A model generated the notes under the pieces. That model saw only the letters and a list, made by a program, of their open reading frames with translations. It had not been told where the DNA came from and did no database searches. The position numbers and the translations under genes are program-made. From Bradyrhizobium sp. LTSP885 (GTDB taxonomy: Bacteria > Pseudomonadota > Alphaproteobacteria > Rhizobiales > Xanthobacteraceae), in assembly GCF_000938305.1 (NCBI RefSeq), contig NZ_JYMT01000010.1, positions 45,722 to 109,721 of the forward strand: a DNA stretch of 64,000 nucleotides. The letters are read 5' to 3'. How positions within the stretch are numbered: the stretch's first letter is position 1; every line of letters begins with the position of its first letter. Below are positions 48,619 through 58,668 of the stretch, piece by piece.

Positions 48619-49587
48619 TCAGGTGAAACCATAGAGCCGCGCCGGGTTGTCGACCAGGATCGTCTTGCGGACCGCGGCATCCGGCGCCCAGACCGGAAGC
48701 TGGTTGAGGAGGCGGCCGTCGTCGATCTGGTACAGCGGCGTGACGTCGGTGACCTTCTTGTCCGATGGCGTCACCGAATTCGGATGCGGCCAGTCGGTGC
48801 CCCAGACGATGCGCTCGGCATTCGCCGCGATCAGCGCCTGCGCCAGCGGCGCCGCGTCAGGATAATCGGGCGCGAGCCTGGAGGCGCGGTAGGCGCCGGA
48901 GATCTTGACATAGGCCTTGCCGGATTTGACCAGGTCGAGCAGGTCGGCAAACCCCGGCTGGCCTGTACCGAGCGCGGCCTCGGCGCCGCCGAAATGGTCG
49001 AACACGACCGGAACGGGCGAGGTGGCGACCAGGTCCTTGATCGCGGTGATCATCGCGAGGCTGGTGAAGAGCTGCACGTGCCAGCCGCGCGCCTTCATCC
49101 GCTCGACCGCGGCCGAGAAACGCTGCCGGCCGACATTGGGATCGTTGACGCCGCCGGTCGCAAGGTTGAGGCGGATGCCGCGGAAGCCTGTCTTGTGCAT
49201 GCCGTCGAGATCGCTCTCGCTGGTCTTTTCGTCGATCACGGCGACGGCGCGCGCCGTGGCGCCGCGGGCCATCATGCCGAACAGCGTCGACGAATTGTCC
49301 GGGCCGTAGACGCTCGGCGTCACGATCACCACGCGCTCGATATTCAGCGCCTTGTGCAGGGCGCTCATCTCCTCCGGCGAGGCCGGTTCCGGCGTGTAGA
49401 CGCGGCCTGCGAAGAACGGGAATTTCTCGGGGTCCCCATGGATATGGGTGTGGCAGTCGCAGGCGCCGGCCGGCACGTCGAAATTGACAGCCGTCGATGG
49501 CTGCGAGGCCTTGGAAAATGCGTTGCTGCTGGTCATGGTCACTCCCGCCGCGATGGAAGCAAGCATCATACTGCGTCGCGTCAGCAT
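48619..49587 (-). CDS. Tat-exported amidohydrolase (PDC hydrolase-like)
   Basis: A 322-residue TIM-barrel amidohydrolase of the Amidohydro_2 family, similar in layout to 2-pyrone-4,6-dicarboxylate hydrolase. The metal-site motif CDCHTHIHGD is near residue 45, FDHFGG in the middle, and WGTDWPHPN near the C-terminus. The N-terminus (MLTRRSMMLAS) is a twin-arginine-type signal. ATG 49587 follows GGGAGACG; the frame is open to 49647. The substrate is likely a cyclic lactone or similar carboxylate, but this is only by family. Confidence 0.87.
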   Translation of the reverse strand: MLTRRSMMLASIAAGVTMTSSNAFSKASQPSTAVNFDVPAGACDCHTHIHGDPEKFPFFAGRVYTPEPASPEEMSALHKALNIERVVIVTPSVYGPDNSSTLFGMMARGATARAVAVIDEKTSESDLDGMHKTGFRGIRLNLATGGVNDPNVGRQRFSAAVERMKARGWHVQLFTSLAMITAIKDLVATSPVPVVFDHFGGAEAALGTGQPGFADLLDLVKSGKAYVKISGAYRASRLAPDYPDAAPLAQALIAANAERIVWGTDWPHPNSVTPSDKKVTDVTPLYQIDDGRLLNQLPVWAPDAAVRKTILVDNPARLYGFT

Positions 49588-49731
49588 TGGACGTCTCCCT
49601 GCGTGCTCGGCTGTTATGCGCGCTCTGCGCGCACCGGCGTTATTCATCGCCGGCGAGGAGGGAGGTTATCGGGGGATGGCTCTGGCGGGAAGGGGCGGAC
49701 GTTCGCCGTTCAGACGGTCTTGCGTCACGGC

Positions 49732-51150
49732 TTATTGTCCGGATGGCGTCCGCAGGCCCTGCCAGGCGTCGCGGACCTGATGGTAGTGGACTTCGGGCAG
49801 ATAGTCCGGCGTGTTGAGAACGAGCGTCTTGACGTCGAGACGCCCGATCGCGCTGAGCAGCGTATAGGAGGCGATCACACGGTCGCGCTGCGCGCCGATC
49901 AGCCGCGCCTTGGCGAGGATCAGGTCTTGCTGCGAGTTCAGCACGTCGACCGTGGTGCGCTGGCCACCCGCGGCCTCCTTCTGCACACCGGCCAACGCAA
50001 CCGTTGCGGCCTTCACCTCCGATTCCGAGGCCGATACCGCGATCTTGGCGCCCTCATTGGCGACCCACGCGCTGACCGCGGCGGTCTTGGCCTGATTGCG
50101 GACCTGGTCGAGCACCAGCCGGCTCTGCGCCGCCACTTCCTTGGCCTGCCGGGTCTGCGACGACGCCGTGCCGCCGTCATAAATCGGTTGCGTGACCTGG
50201 CCGATCACGGAGGCCTGGTCCGTCCCGAAAGTGCCGAGGGTGGAGTCGCTGTCGCGGCTGCGGCTGACACTGCCTTGCACGCTGACCTGCGGCAGCAGGC
50301 TGCTCTCGGCGACGCGGATCGAGGTCGAGGCGACGTCGACATCGTAGCCTGCCGCCATCACGGCCGGATGCTCGCGGAAGGCAAACCCGACCGCGTCTTC
50401 GCGGCTGCGCGGCAGCAGCCGGTCGACGGCCTCCGCCGAGCGCAACTGCGACGGCGGGTTGCCGATCACCTGCGCATAGGTGGCCTGGCTGATCGCGAGG
50501 TTGACCTCCGCGGCATTGAGGTCGGACAGACCGCGGCTGAGCCGCGCCTCGGCCTGGGCGGTGTCGGTCGGCGTGACGTCGCCGGCGTTGAGGCGCCGCT
50601 GCGTGATCGCCTGGGTCTCCTTCAGGAAGGCGACGTTGGAGCGTTGCGCCTCGACCAGCGTCTGGTTGGCCAGCACGTTGGTATAGGCGGTGACGGCGTC
50701 GAGCAGCACGCCCTGACCGACATTACGCAGCGCCTCGCGGCCGGACTGCACCTGCAACTCGGCCACGCGGACGCTGTTGGCGGTCTTGAAGCCGTTGAAC
50801 AAGGTCTGGGTCACCGTCACGCCGATCTGCCACGGCTTCAGCGTCGCGGTCTGGATGACGTTGCCGGGCAACTGGTCGCGCACCGCCTGCAGGCCGGCCG
50901 AAAGACCCGCGATGATCTGGGGCCGATAAGCGGCCAGCGCCTGCGGCACGTTCTCGTCGGTCGCGCGCTGGCGCGCCCGCTCGGCATTGAGCTGCGGATT
51001 GGTCTGGTACGCCTTGGCAAGTGCTTCGGACAGGCCTTCGGCACGGACGGCAGGCGCGGACAACACCACACAAGCCAGTGCGCCAAGGCGGATGCCCGAC
51101 AAAAGCACGCGCCTCTTGACGTCACCAACCCTCGCGGCACGCTCAACCAT
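49732..51150 (-). CDS. TolC-family outer-membrane channel
   Basis: A 472-residue outer-membrane efflux protein with a signal peptide ending near VRAEG. The two TolC-type repeats are evident: EALAKAYQTNPQLNAERARQ at the start of repeat one and DAVGFAFREHPAVMAA at the start of repeat two, with long heptad-like helices between (for example LVEAQRSNVAFLKETQAITQ). The type I / HlyD-partnered TolC proteins of rhizobia look the same. ATG 51150 is chosen over TTG 51162. It could serve the RND pump upstream, but the two are on opposite strands and an unrelated gene lies between. Confidence 0.9.
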   Translation of the reverse strand: MVERAARVGDVKRRVLLSGIRLGALACVVLSAPAVRAEGLSEALAKAYQTNPQLNAERARQRATDENVPQALAAYRPQIIAGLSAGLQAVRDQLPGNVIQTATLKPWQIGVTVTQTLFNGFKTANSVRVAELQVQSGREALRNVGQGVLLDAVTAYTNVLANQTLVEAQRSNVAFLKETQAITQRRLNAGDVTPTDTAQAEARLSRGLSDLNAAEVNLAISQATYAQVIGNPPSQLRSAEAVDRLLPRSREDAVGFAFREHPAVMAAGYDVDVASTSIRVAESSLLPQVSVQGSVSRSRDSDSTLGTFGTDQASVIGQVTQPIYDGGTASSQTRQAKEVAAQSRLVLDQVRNQAKTAAVSAWVANEGAKIAVSASESEVKAATVALAGVQKEAAGGQRTTVDVLNSQQDLILAKARLIGAQRDRVIASYTLLSAIGRLDVKTLVLNTPDYLPEVHYHQVRDAWQGLRTPSGQ

Positions 51151-51388
51151 GTGATCCCGCAAACCAAACCCCGGCCGTCCGCCCCCGCCGACGGCTTCGA
51201 CACATCTACCTGTTTAGGGGGCGGCACCGCCACTGGCAAACCGCCACGCGACATCTGCACACCGATTCAATTGTTGTCTGTTGCCGCTTCGTCACAGGCG
51301 AACGTGAATGTCATATGGAGTATAAATTTCAGCCGCCGGCTCCGATTCAGGATGCCGGTTATCCACAGCCCTGCCGGGTCCATTCCTG

Positions 51389-53251
51389 ATGCCGCAAATC
51401 TTCTCTGATCCCGAGGCCATCGCGGAACATATCATTCGCGATGTCGGAACTGATCTGGTGGTCGGGCTGCCGCTCGGCCTCGGCAAGGCCAACCACATCA
51501 TCAACGCGCTGTATGCGCGCGCCGTCGCCGACCGCTCCATCAACCTGACGCTGTTCTCGGCACTGACGCTGGAAAAGCCGAAGCCGAAAAACCTGCTCGA
51601 ACGCCGGTTCATCGGCCCGGTGATCGATCGCCTGTTCGGCCTCTATCCGGATCTGGCTTACGCTGACGCGTTGCATGCCGGCGCATTGCCGCCCAACATC
51701 AAGGTAATCGAGTTCTTCTTCCTCGCAGGACAGTGGCTCCATTCACCGCTCGCGCAACAGAATTACATCTCGGCGAACTATACCCATGCTGCGTCGTATC
51801 TGTTGTCGCGCGGGTTGAATGTGGTCCCCCAGCTCGTCGCCAAGCGCGTGGTCGACGGCGTGGCGCGCTACAGCCTGAGCTGCAACACCGATACGACGCT
51901 CGACATCTTGCGCGCCCGCAAGCAGGGCCGCGCGTCGTTCAAGCTGATCGCCCAGGTCAATTCCGAGCTGCCGTTCATGCCCGGCGCTGGCGACCTGCCG
52001 GCGGATGAATTTGCCGCGGTGCTCGACAGCCCCGACACCGACTTCCCATTGTTCGCACCGCCATCCGAGCCGATCAGCGACACCAAATATGCGATCGGGC
52101 TGCACGCCGCGGGTCTGGTGCGCGACGGCGGTACGCTGCAGATCGGCATCGGCCAGGTCGGCGACGCGCTGGCGCAAGGCCTTATCGTCCGGCACCGCGA
52201 CAACGCTCAATTTCATGGCATCATGAAGCGGCTCGCGCCTGAGACCGAGCAACTCGCCACGGTCGAAACCGGGCCGTTCGAGAAGGGCCTCTATGGCGTT
52301 AGCGAGATGCTGTTCGAGGCGTTTCTCGGCCTGATCGACGCCGACATCCTCAAGCGCGACGTCGACGGCACGATCCTGCACGGCGCGTTCTTCCTCGGGC
52401 CAAAATCGTTCTATCGGGCGTTGCGCGAAATGACACCGGAGCAACTGGCCCGGATCCAGATGATGCCGGTGTCCTTTACCAACGAGATCTTCGGCGACGA
52501 GGCGGCCAAGCGCCGCGCACGCGTCGATGCGCGCTTCGTCAACAATGCGATGATGGCGACGCTATTGGGGGCTGCGATCTCGGACGGCCTCGAGAATGGT
52601 CAGGTCGTGAGCGGCGTCGGCGGCCAGTACAATTTCGTGGCGCAGGCGTTCGCACTGGAAGGCGCGCGCTCGGTGCTGGCGCTGGAGGCGACCCATCAAG
52701 CCGGCAAACGAATGCAGTCGAACATTCGCTGGTCCTACGGGCATGAGACCATTCCCCGGCATCTGCGCGACATCTTCGTCACCGAGTATGGCGTCGCCGA
52801 CGTGCGCGGGAAATCCGATGCCGACGTCGTCGCTGCGATGCTGCAGGTCTCGGATTCCCGCTTCCAGAGCGAGCTGATGCGGCAGGCCAAGGACGCCGGC
52901 AAGCTGCCGCGCAATTATGAGATTCCCGCCGCTCACCGCGAAAACCATCCCGAGCGCATCCGCGACGCGCTGAAGCCCGCACGTGACGCAGGCCTGTTGC
53001 CGTCGTTCCCGTTCGGCAGCGATTTCACCGACGTCGAGCAGCGTTTGATCCCGGCCTTGCAAATATTGCAGGACGCGCAGCGCACGCCGCTGCAACTGCC
53101 CGGCTTGCTGTGGCAAGGGATGAGGCATCCGCCTGATGCTGCCGACCGCGACTGCCTGGCGCGGCTCGGCCTCGACAAGCCCGCGCACTTTGCCGAGCGC
53201 GCCTATCGCGCGCTGGTGAATGCAGCTCTCCAGCGGAGCAGGGAGGTCTAA
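51389..53251 (+). CDS. Acetyl-CoA hydrolase/transferase family protein
   Basis: A 620-residue member of the acetyl-CoA hydrolase/transferase (CoA transferase I-like) group. The C-terminal catalytic domain contains [21 protein letters not shown] and the [19 protein letters not shown] segment typical of the family. The N-terminal part ([20 protein letters not shown]) is also family-like but the protein is about 100 residues longer than the usual 500, through a central insertion near 205-235 and a longer C-terminus. It exchanges or hydrolyses acyl-CoA. Its stop overlaps the stop of the convergent enoyl-CoA hydratase gene by four bases. Confidence 0.88.
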   Translation: MPQIFSDPEAIAEHIIRDVGTDLVVGLPLGLGKANHIINALYARAVADRSINLTLFSALTLEKPKPKNLLERRFIGPVIDRLFGLYPDLAYADALHAGALPPNIKVIEFFFLAGQWLHSPLAQQNYISANYTHAASYLLSRGLNVVPQLVAKRVVDGVARYSLSCNTDTTLDILRARKQGRASFKLIAQVNSELPFMPGAGDLPADEFAAVLDSPDTDFPLFAPPSEPISDTKYAIGLHAAGLVRDGGTLQIGIGQVGDALAQGLIVRHRDNAQFHGIMKRLAPETEQLATVETGPFEKGLYGVSEMLFEAFLGLIDADILKRDVDGTILHGAFFLGPKSFYRALREMTPEQLARIQMMPVSFTNEIFGDEAAKRRARVDARFVNNAMMATLLGAAISDGLENGQVVSGVGGQYNFVAQAFALEGARSVLALEATHQAGKRMQSNIRWSYGHETIPRHLRDIFVTEYGVADVRGKSDADVVAAMLQVSDSRFQSELMRQAKDAGKLPRNYEIPAAHRENHPERIRDALKPARDAGLLPSFPFGSDFTDVEQRLIPALQILQDAQRTPLQLPGLLWQGMRHPPDAADRDCLARLGLDKPAHFAERAYRALVNAALQRSREV

Positions 53252-54027
53252 CGATTCTTGTTGACCGGCTTGCGCTTCTCGATGAATGCCGCCATGCCTT
53301 CGGCGCGATCTTCCAGCGCAAAGGTCGAGTGGAACAGGTTGCGCTCGACGCTCATGCCTTCCGACAGCGGCGTTTCGAACGCGCGGTTGATGGCTTCCTT
53401 GGCCATTGCGGCTGCCGGGTGCGACATCGAGGCGATCTTCTCGGCCGCGGCGAACGCCTCTTCCATCAGCTTGTCGGCGGGAACGATCCGCGACACAAGG
53501 CCCGAGCGCTCGGCCTCGGCGGCGTCCATCATCCGCCCGGTGAGACAGAGATCCATCGCCTTCGACTTGCCGATCGCGCGCGTCAGGCGTTGCGTGCCGC
53601 CGATGCCGGGGATGGTGCCGAGCGTGATCTCCGGCTGGCCGAATTTGGCGGTGTCGGCGGCAATGATGATGTCGCACATCATCGCGAGCTCGCAGCCGCC
53701 GCCCAGCGCATATCCGGCCACCGCCGCAATCGTCGGCTTGCGGCACCGCGCGACGCGATCGCCGCCGACCGCGGCGAAGTCGCTGGTGAACATGTCGATG
53801 AAGCCCTTCGGCTGCATCTCCTTGATGTCGGCGCCGGCCGCAAAGGCCTTTTCACTGCCGGTGATCAGGATACAGCCGATCTTGTCGTCGGCCTCGAGAT
53901 CGTCGACGGCAGCTGCGATTTCGCGGAACACGCCGAACGACAGTGCGTTCAGCATCTTCGGGCGGTTGAGCGTGATGACGCCGACCGGTCCCTTGCTCTC
54001 GACAATGATGAATTCGAACGTAGCCAT
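53248..54027 (-). CDS. Enoyl-CoA hydratase
   Basis: A 259-residue crotonase-family protein with the length of bacterial EchA/FadB1 hydratases. The oxyanion-hole segment [11 protein letters not shown] is near residue 65, and the active-site region with both glutamates is visible in [13 protein letters not shown] and [18 protein letters not shown]. It hydrates trans-2-enoyl-CoA in beta-oxidation or related routes. ATG 54027 ([10 protein letters not shown]) is the standard start; the frame is open to 54087. It is convergent with the acetyl-CoA hydrolase gene, and both act on acyl-CoA. Confidence 0.94.
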   Translation of the reverse strand: MATFEFIIVESKGPVGVITLNRPKMLNALSFGVFREIAAAVDDLEADDKIGCILITGSEKAFAAGADIKEMQPKGFIDMFTSDFAAVGGDRVARCRKPTIAAVAGYALGGGCELAMMCDIIIAADTAKFGQPEITLGTIPGIGGTQRLTRAIGKSKAMDLCLTGRMMDAAEAERSGLVSRIVPADKLMEEAFAAAEKIASMSHPAAAMAKEAINRAFETPLSEGMSVERNLFHSTFALEDRAEGMAAFIEKRKPVNKNR

Positions 54028-54156
54028 TGACGCAAACCCCGTGCCTGATTTGCCGGGCAATGTGCCCGCTGGCGGGATGCGCATCAAGTGGCCGAACGGA
54101 GGTGCCGAGCCGCGGTGCGGCGCTACCCGCAGCCCGCGCCGGCGAACGTGGCTCGG

Positions 54157-54801
54157 CTACGCCATGAACATGCGCGCGGCGGAAGCCACCGTGAGCAGGG
54201 CACCGAAGCCGATGAAAATCTTTCCGATCAGCGACGTCTGGTCCCAGGTCGAGCTATCGCCGCTTGCCAGAACCGGGGCCGGCTTGTCCGAGGCCATCGC
54301 GACGGTTTGCGGCGGGGCCGGCGGGGTCTCCTGCTGGGCTGCCTGCTGCTGAACCGGTTGCGGCTGCTCGGCCGGCTGAGCCTGTTGCAAGGCACGATCG
54401 ACATCGTTGAGCTGGTCGGATGCGACCACGCTGGTGTCGGAGGCCGGCTTGTCGGCCGCGGCCAGCATCGGGCCGGCCTTGGGAACTGCGTTCGTGTCGC
54501 TGGAGGTCAGCTCGGCATTGGCGTTGGCGACCGAGGCCGGGATCCCCGCCGCCGTCACGCTGCCGGCGTCGCTACCGTCCTTCTTGCTGTCCGACTTGTC
54601 GGCGGTCCTGTCGGACTTGCGGTGCGCATAGCGCTTGCCGTGCCGCGAGCTCTGCCGGACCGATTTACCGGTCGTGGCACTGTCGGATGTCGACGCAGCG
54701 GTGTCCGAACCAGCCGCGCTTGCCGGCAACGGACCGGCGATACACACAAAGAGCCCTGTCGCAATCATCAAGGCCAAGCGCCCGCTGGCTTTGATTTTCA
54801 T
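54157..54801 (-). CDS. Exported low-complexity protein with C-terminal membrane helix
   Basis: A 214-residue protein: signal peptide (1-30, ending ASAAG), a basic Ser/Arg/His/Lys-rich segment (SSRHGKRYAHRKSDR), an Ala/Gln/Pro-rich middle (AEQPQPVQQQAAQQE), and a hydrophobic C-terminus (about 192-212). There is no recognisable domain. GGGGAG precedes ATG 54801. It is divergent from the SigF-like sigma gene, with an inverted repeat between them, so it may belong to that regulon. Confidence 0.7.
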   Translation of the reverse strand: MKIKASGRLALMIATGLFVCIAGPLPASAAGSDTAASTSDSATTGKSVRQSSRHGKRYAHRKSDRTADKSDSKKDGSDAGSVTAAGIPASVANANAELTSSDTNAVPKAGPMLAAADKPASDTSVVASDQLNDVDRALQQAQPAEQPQPVQQQAAQQETPPAPPQTVAMASDKPAPVLASGDSSTWDQTSLIGKIFIGFGALLTVASAARMFMA

Positions 54802-55041
54802 TTGATGATCTCCCCATTCACCCGTCCCAGCGCCGAAATGAGACCTCGCTGCGTGTCCACACCGGGGCAGAAAAAGGGAATCTTCGGGCCACAGCGGGCA
54901 AAAGCTGGGCAATTTTTCTGCTGGGAGCGGAGATGGCGAAGGGCCAACGATGCCTCGTGTTGGGATCGATGTTATGAGCAGGGGCTTGAGGAGCCTGCCG
55001 CGGCGATTCTCCGTGGCCGGATGCCGATACCATCGCAGCGC

Positions 55042-55069
55042 GCCATGATCACGAGATCGTGATCCTGGC
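55042..55069. promoter_or_regulatory. Near-perfect inverted repeat in the sigF-like divergent region
   Basis: GCCATGATCACGA and TCGTGATCCTGGC are 13-nt arms with one mismatch around a GA centre. There is no T run, so it is more like a protein-binding operator than a terminator. It lies just upstream of the candidate sigma promoter. Confidence 0.5.
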
Positions 55070-55078
55070 GCGCCCGGT

Positions 55079-55103
55079 GTAACAAATTGAAAGATCGGTC
55101 GAA
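55079..55103 (+). promoter_or_regulatory. Candidate SigF-type autoregulatory promoter
   Basis: GTAAC at 55079-55083, a 16-nt spacer and CGAA at 55100-55103. Caulobacter SigF promoters are described with GTAACC and CGAA boxes at about this distance. The site lies 20 nt upstream of the sigma gene's GTG, implying a very short leader. Confidence 0.5.
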
Positions 55104-55122
55104 TTGCAGTCTAGGAGCGCGC

Positions 55123-55668
55123 GTGCGCGAACGTGAAGACGAGTGGACCGGCCTGATGCGGTCGGCCATTTCAGGCGACAGTGCGGCGTATCATCGCCTG
55201 CTCAAGGCCGTCACGCCGGTGCTCCGCGCAGCGGCGCGCCGCGGTCTGGCGCGCGCGGGACAACCGGTCGACCAGTCCGAGGACATCGTGCAGGACATTT
55301 TGTTGGCGGTGCATTTGAAACGGCACACTTGGGACACCAGCGCTCCTTTCGCGCCCTGGCTGTTCGCGATTGCGCGCAACAAGCTGATCGACGCTCTGCG
55401 TCGCCGCGGCAGGCGCATCTTCGTCAACGTCGATGACTTCGCCGAGATCCTGCCGGGGGAGGTGGCCGAGCCGACTGCGTCGGCGAGTGAAGTGGCCGCC
55501 CAGTTGCAGGCCTTGCCCGCACGGCAGCGCGACGTGCTGCAGTCCATTGCGGTCGACAGCGCCTCGATCAAGGACACGGCAGCCAAACTATCGATGACCG
55601 AGGGCGCGGTGCGGGTGGCGCTGCATCGCGGTCTGGCGAGCCTGACGGCGAAATTGCGGGAACAATGA
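55123..55668 (+). CDS. ECF sigma factor, SigF-like
   Basis: A 181-residue ECF sigma factor. Region 2 is around EDIVQDILLAVHLKRHTW and FAPWLFAIARNKLIDALRRR; region 4 ends with LSMTEGAVRVALHRGLASL. Start choice: GTG 55123, because AGGAG at 55113-55117 lies 5 nt before it; the frame is open to TTG 55087. Its stop overlaps the start of an NrsF-family gene by four bases. This pairing is that of Caulobacter SigF-NrsF, which answers heavy-metal stress such as chromate and cadmium. Confidence 0.92.
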   Translation: MREREDEWTGLMRSAISGDSAAYHRLLKAVTPVLRAAARRGLARAGQPVDQSEDIVQDILLAVHLKRHTWDTSAPFAPWLFAIARNKLIDALRRRGRRIFVNVDDFAEILPGEVAEPTASASEVAAQLQALPARQRDVLQSIAVDSASIKDTAAKLSMTEGAVRVALHRGLASLTAKLREQ

Positions 55669-56309
55669 GCATGGATACCGATCAACTCATTCAGACGCTG
55701 GCCGCCGACAATGAGAACCGAGCGCGCCCGGTTGGTTTTGCGCTGATGCTGGCGCTGCTCGCCGCGGCCCCGGTCTCGCTGTTGATCTTCTTCGCCGAAC
55801 TTGGCGTGCGTCCGGACGTCATGACCGCGATGCATAATCCGTTCTTCGACCTGAAGTTTGCGGTGACGCTGGCGCTGGCGATCTCTGCGACCGCGGTCAG
55901 CCTGCATCTGTCGCGGCCGGAAACCTCGCTGCGCGGCTTTGGCTGGTGGCTGTTGATCCCGGCCGGCATCCTCGTTGCCGGCATCAGCGGCGAGATGATG
56001 ATGCCGCAGCGCGCGCCAATGATGACGCGACTGGTCGGTAGTAATTCGAAGGCCTGCATGGCCGCGATCCCCGCGATCTCGCTGCCGCTGCTGGCAGGTG
56101 CGCTGTACGGGCTGCGGCAGGGGGCACCGGCGCGGCCGGCGATCGCCGGCGCGGTCGCCGGCATGATGTCGGCGGGATTGGCCGCGACGCTGTACGCGTC
56201 GCACTGCACCGATGATTCACCGCTGTTCGTGGCGACCTGGTACACGATCGCGACCGCGCTGGTCACGGCGATCGGCGCGCTCATGGGAGCGCGGGTGCTT
56301 CGATATTGA
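55665..56309 (+). CDS. nrsF: NrsF-family membrane anti-sigma factor (DUF1109)
   Basis: A 214-residue protein with six predicted membrane helices (about 23-43, 63-82, 92-110, 132-150, 158-178 and 188-210). The two cysteines stand at 131 (SKACMAA) and 181 (SHCTDDSP), which fit the conserved pair described for Caulobacter NrsF. It should bind and silence the SigF-like sigma factor at the membrane and release it on metal or oxidative stress. The ATGA overlap with the sigma gene couples their translation. Confidence 0.92.
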   Translation: MSMDTDQLIQTLAADNENRARPVGFALMLALLAAAPVSLLIFFAELGVRPDVMTAMHNPFFDLKFAVTLALAISATAVSLHLSRPETSLRGFGWWLLIPAGILVAGISGEMMMPQRAPMMTRLVGSNSKACMAAIPAISLPLLAGALYGLRQGAPARPAIAGAVAGMMSAGLAATLYASHCTDDSPLFVATWYTIATALVTAIGALMGARVLRY

Positions 56310-56331
56310 ATTGCAGATCGTGGCCCGGATG

Positions 56332-57438
56332 TTATGCCGCGGGCGCGGACTGCTGCATGCGGTGGAAGCGCAAGACCTGCTGCGCGGTCGAGGGCCGCAG
56401 GCGCTCATAGGTCTCCTTGCAAGCCTGCAAGTCGGTCGGTTCGGCGCCAGAAATCTCGTCGCGCAGATGGATGATGGCCCGCACGGTGGACCATGACAGG
56501 CCCGACACCTTGGCAAGGATCATCACGCCCTCGGCGCGGGTTTCGATCATCATGTTCTCGGCGATGCCCACTGTGACACTGGCGAGCGCGGCGAGCGAGG
56601 CGTTGGTCTCGTCGAACTTGCCGGCCTCGGCAAACGCCGCGAGCTGGAATTCGTCGAGCCGGCCGTCGTCATAGAGCGACTTGACCAAGGCATGCGCGAT
56701 CGCGGTGTCGGGGGCAACAGCGCCGGGAGCTGAGCGCGCGCGTCGTGTCGCTTCCTTCACCGCAATCGGAATTTCCTTGGCCTGCTGCGGTATAGCGGCC
56801 TCGAGCCGTTGCCGTACGGTGTCGGAGGCCTTCGCAACCAGCTTGAGATAGAGATGCCGCGGAATGTTCGGGCGCAAGCCGACGCAGGTCGACAGATTGT
56901 CATCACCCTCGGCGCGGCTGACCAGGCGGGTGAAGCCGCGTTCGGTGAACTCCGCGCCGGGATTGTTGACCGTGCTCTGGATTACCTCGTCATTGCCGCG
57001 CAGCACCAGCACGTCGGTGACGGCGCCGCTCAGTGCCTTTCTGGTCGAAATGGCCAAAAGGTGCGCCTGGCTCTTGCTGCGCGCCGTCTCGATCAGGGCA
57101 TCGTCGTCGAGCCGGGCCGACCGTGCGAGCACGGGGCCGGCAACCTCGATCAGGTCGTCGAAGGCCAGCGTACGGATCGTCCGCGGCGGCGCGCTGTCGA
57201 TCGGCGCGAGCCGGTTGGCGAGCAGCGCCTTCGCCGAGCTTTCGATGTGTTCGAGCAGACACTGGAAAACGTCGTCGAACAGCCCGATCTGCTCGTCCGA
57301 ATAGTCCACCGAGCCGTTGATGAAGAGATCGGTCACACGGCGCAGCGTCTCGACGCGACGCGCCACTGTGCCGTGGGCGAGCGTTGTCTGCAATTCGTCG
57401 AGCAGACTTTCGGGGGCGGTCGCGGACTTCGAACTCAT
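56332..57438 (-). CDS. DUF2336-family protein
   Basis: A 368-residue soluble, mostly helical protein that matches DUF2336 of alphaproteobacteria, recognised from its SLLDELQTTLAHGTVARR start, the VLARSARLDDDALIETAR segment and C-terminal helical repeats resembling HEAT-like units. ATG 57438 follows AGGATAGAG; TTG 57459 is the alternative. The function of DUF2336 is not established. Its 3' end is 23 nt from that of nrsF, convergently. Confidence 0.85.
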   Translation of the reverse strand: MSSKSATAPESLLDELQTTLAHGTVARRVETLRRVTDLFINGSVDYSDEQIGLFDDVFQCLLEHIESSAKALLANRLAPIDSAPPRTIRTLAFDDLIEVAGPVLARSARLDDDALIETARSKSQAHLLAISTRKALSGAVTDVLVLRGNDEVIQSTVNNPGAEFTERGFTRLVSRAEGDDNLSTCVGLRPNIPRHLYLKLVAKASDTVRQRLEAAIPQQAKEIPIAVKEATRRARSAPGAVAPDTAIAHALVKSLYDDGRLDEFQLAAFAEAGKFDETNASLAALASVTVGIAENMMIETRAEGVMILAKVSGLSWSTVRAIIHLRDEISGAEPTDLQACKETYERLRPSTAQQVLRFHRMQQSAPAA

Positions 57439-57507
57439 GACTCTATCCTGGAGCGTCAAATAAAGGCGGCGACGGTTTCTCCGGCGCCGGATATGGAAAT
57501 GGGTTGG

Positions 57508-58668
57508 TCAGGCGCCGGCGATGCGATTGCGTCCCCGGGCCTTGGCTGCGTAGAGCGCGCGGTCGGCGCGGGCGAGCAATGTATCGGAGGTCTCGTTCTG
57601 ACGCAGCGTTGCGACGCCTGCGGAGATCGTCACCTGCATGCCGGGCGAGAACGCGCTCCAGTCGAGATCGGCAATGATCGCGCGGAGCCGCTCGAGCGCG
57701 CGCGTGGCGTCGTCCTGGGACAGGTCGGGCAGCACCAGCAGGAATTCCTCGCCGCCGTAGCGGCCAAAGCGGTCGATGCTGCGGATATTGGCGAACATGC
57801 TGATGGCGAAGGTTCGCAGCGCCTCGTCGCCGATCGGATGGCCGTAGAGGTCGTTGATGCGCTTGAAATGGTCGAGGTCGATCAGCGCGATCGCGCAGGA
57901 GCTGCCGTTGCGCGCGCAGCGCGTGATCTCTTCCTCGAGCATGCGCATGATGCAGCGGCGATTGAAGGCGCCGGTCAGGTCGTCGAGTTCGGCGAGTTCC
58001 TCGATGCGCCGGTAGGCTTCCTTCAGCTTCACCCCGCTCTGATAGAGCGATTGCTGCATCGAGCTCGAGAAGATGCCGAGGAACATGCAGCGTCCGATGG
58101 TCAGTGCGAACACCAGCATGGTGGCAAAGCGGTCGATCATCGTGCCGGTCGGCATTCCGATCGGCTTGTCGGTCCACAGAAACAGCGCTGCGAGGCCAAG
58201 CACCATCACGGTCCAGATGATGGAGGTCTGGCGCGCCGAGGTGCGGAGCGCGCCGAAGCCGAACACCACGAACAAATTGCAGAGAAACAATATCCCGACT
58301 TCCGGCGCGAGATAGGCGAACACGAGGAGGTTCACCATGTTGACGGCGGATTGCGCTGCGACCAGGTAGTGGTCGCGGAAGCGCTCGTGGAAGCCAAGCT
58401 CGGAGAGCAGCACGTAGACCGCCACCAGAGTGAGGCCGGCCAGGGCATAGCCGGTCGCGACTGAAACCGACGTGGTGCCGACATGGGCGTAGATCAGCAG
58501 CACGACGGCATCGAGCACGAAGCAACTGCCGATCATCGACTGGATCTGGCGGCGCTGCTTGGCGCGGCGCGCCAGGCGCTCGGCCGTCAGCTTGGGACGG
58601 CCGCCTTCCAGTGCGCCCGCGATCGGGCCGAGAAATGACGATGCAGCGCTGCCCATGGTCTTCGCCAT
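57508..58668 (-). CDS. Membrane diguanylate cyclase (GGDEF)
   Basis: A 386-residue protein: a cytoplasmic N-terminal part, about six membrane helices (roughly 45-62, 70-90, 105-120, 124-140, 148-165 and 180-200), a short coiled linker and a GGDEF domain. The active site reads GGEEF at 305-309, catalytically competent. RSID at 296-299, exactly five residues before it, is the inhibitory c-di-GMP site. It should make c-di-GMP in response to a membrane or ligand signal. No partner phosphodiesterase gene is nearby. Confidence 0.93.
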   Translation of the reverse strand: MAKTMGSAASSFLGPIAGALEGGRPKLTAERLARRAKQRRQIQSMIGSCFVLDAVVLLIYAHVGTTSVSVATGYALAGLTLVAVYVLLSELGFHERFRDHYLVAAQSAVNMVNLLVFAYLAPEVGILFLCNLFVVFGFGALRTSARQTSIIWTVMVLGLAALFLWTDKPIGMPTGTMIDRFATMLVFALTIGRCMFLGIFSSSMQQSLYQSGVKLKEAYRRIEELAELDDLTGAFNRRCIMRMLEEEITRCARNGSSCAIALIDLDHFKRINDLYGHPIGDEALRTFAISMFANIRSIDRFGRYGGEEFLLVLPDLSQDDATRALERLRAIIADLDWSAFSPGMQVTISAGVATLRQNETSDTLLARADRALYAAKARGRNRIAGA

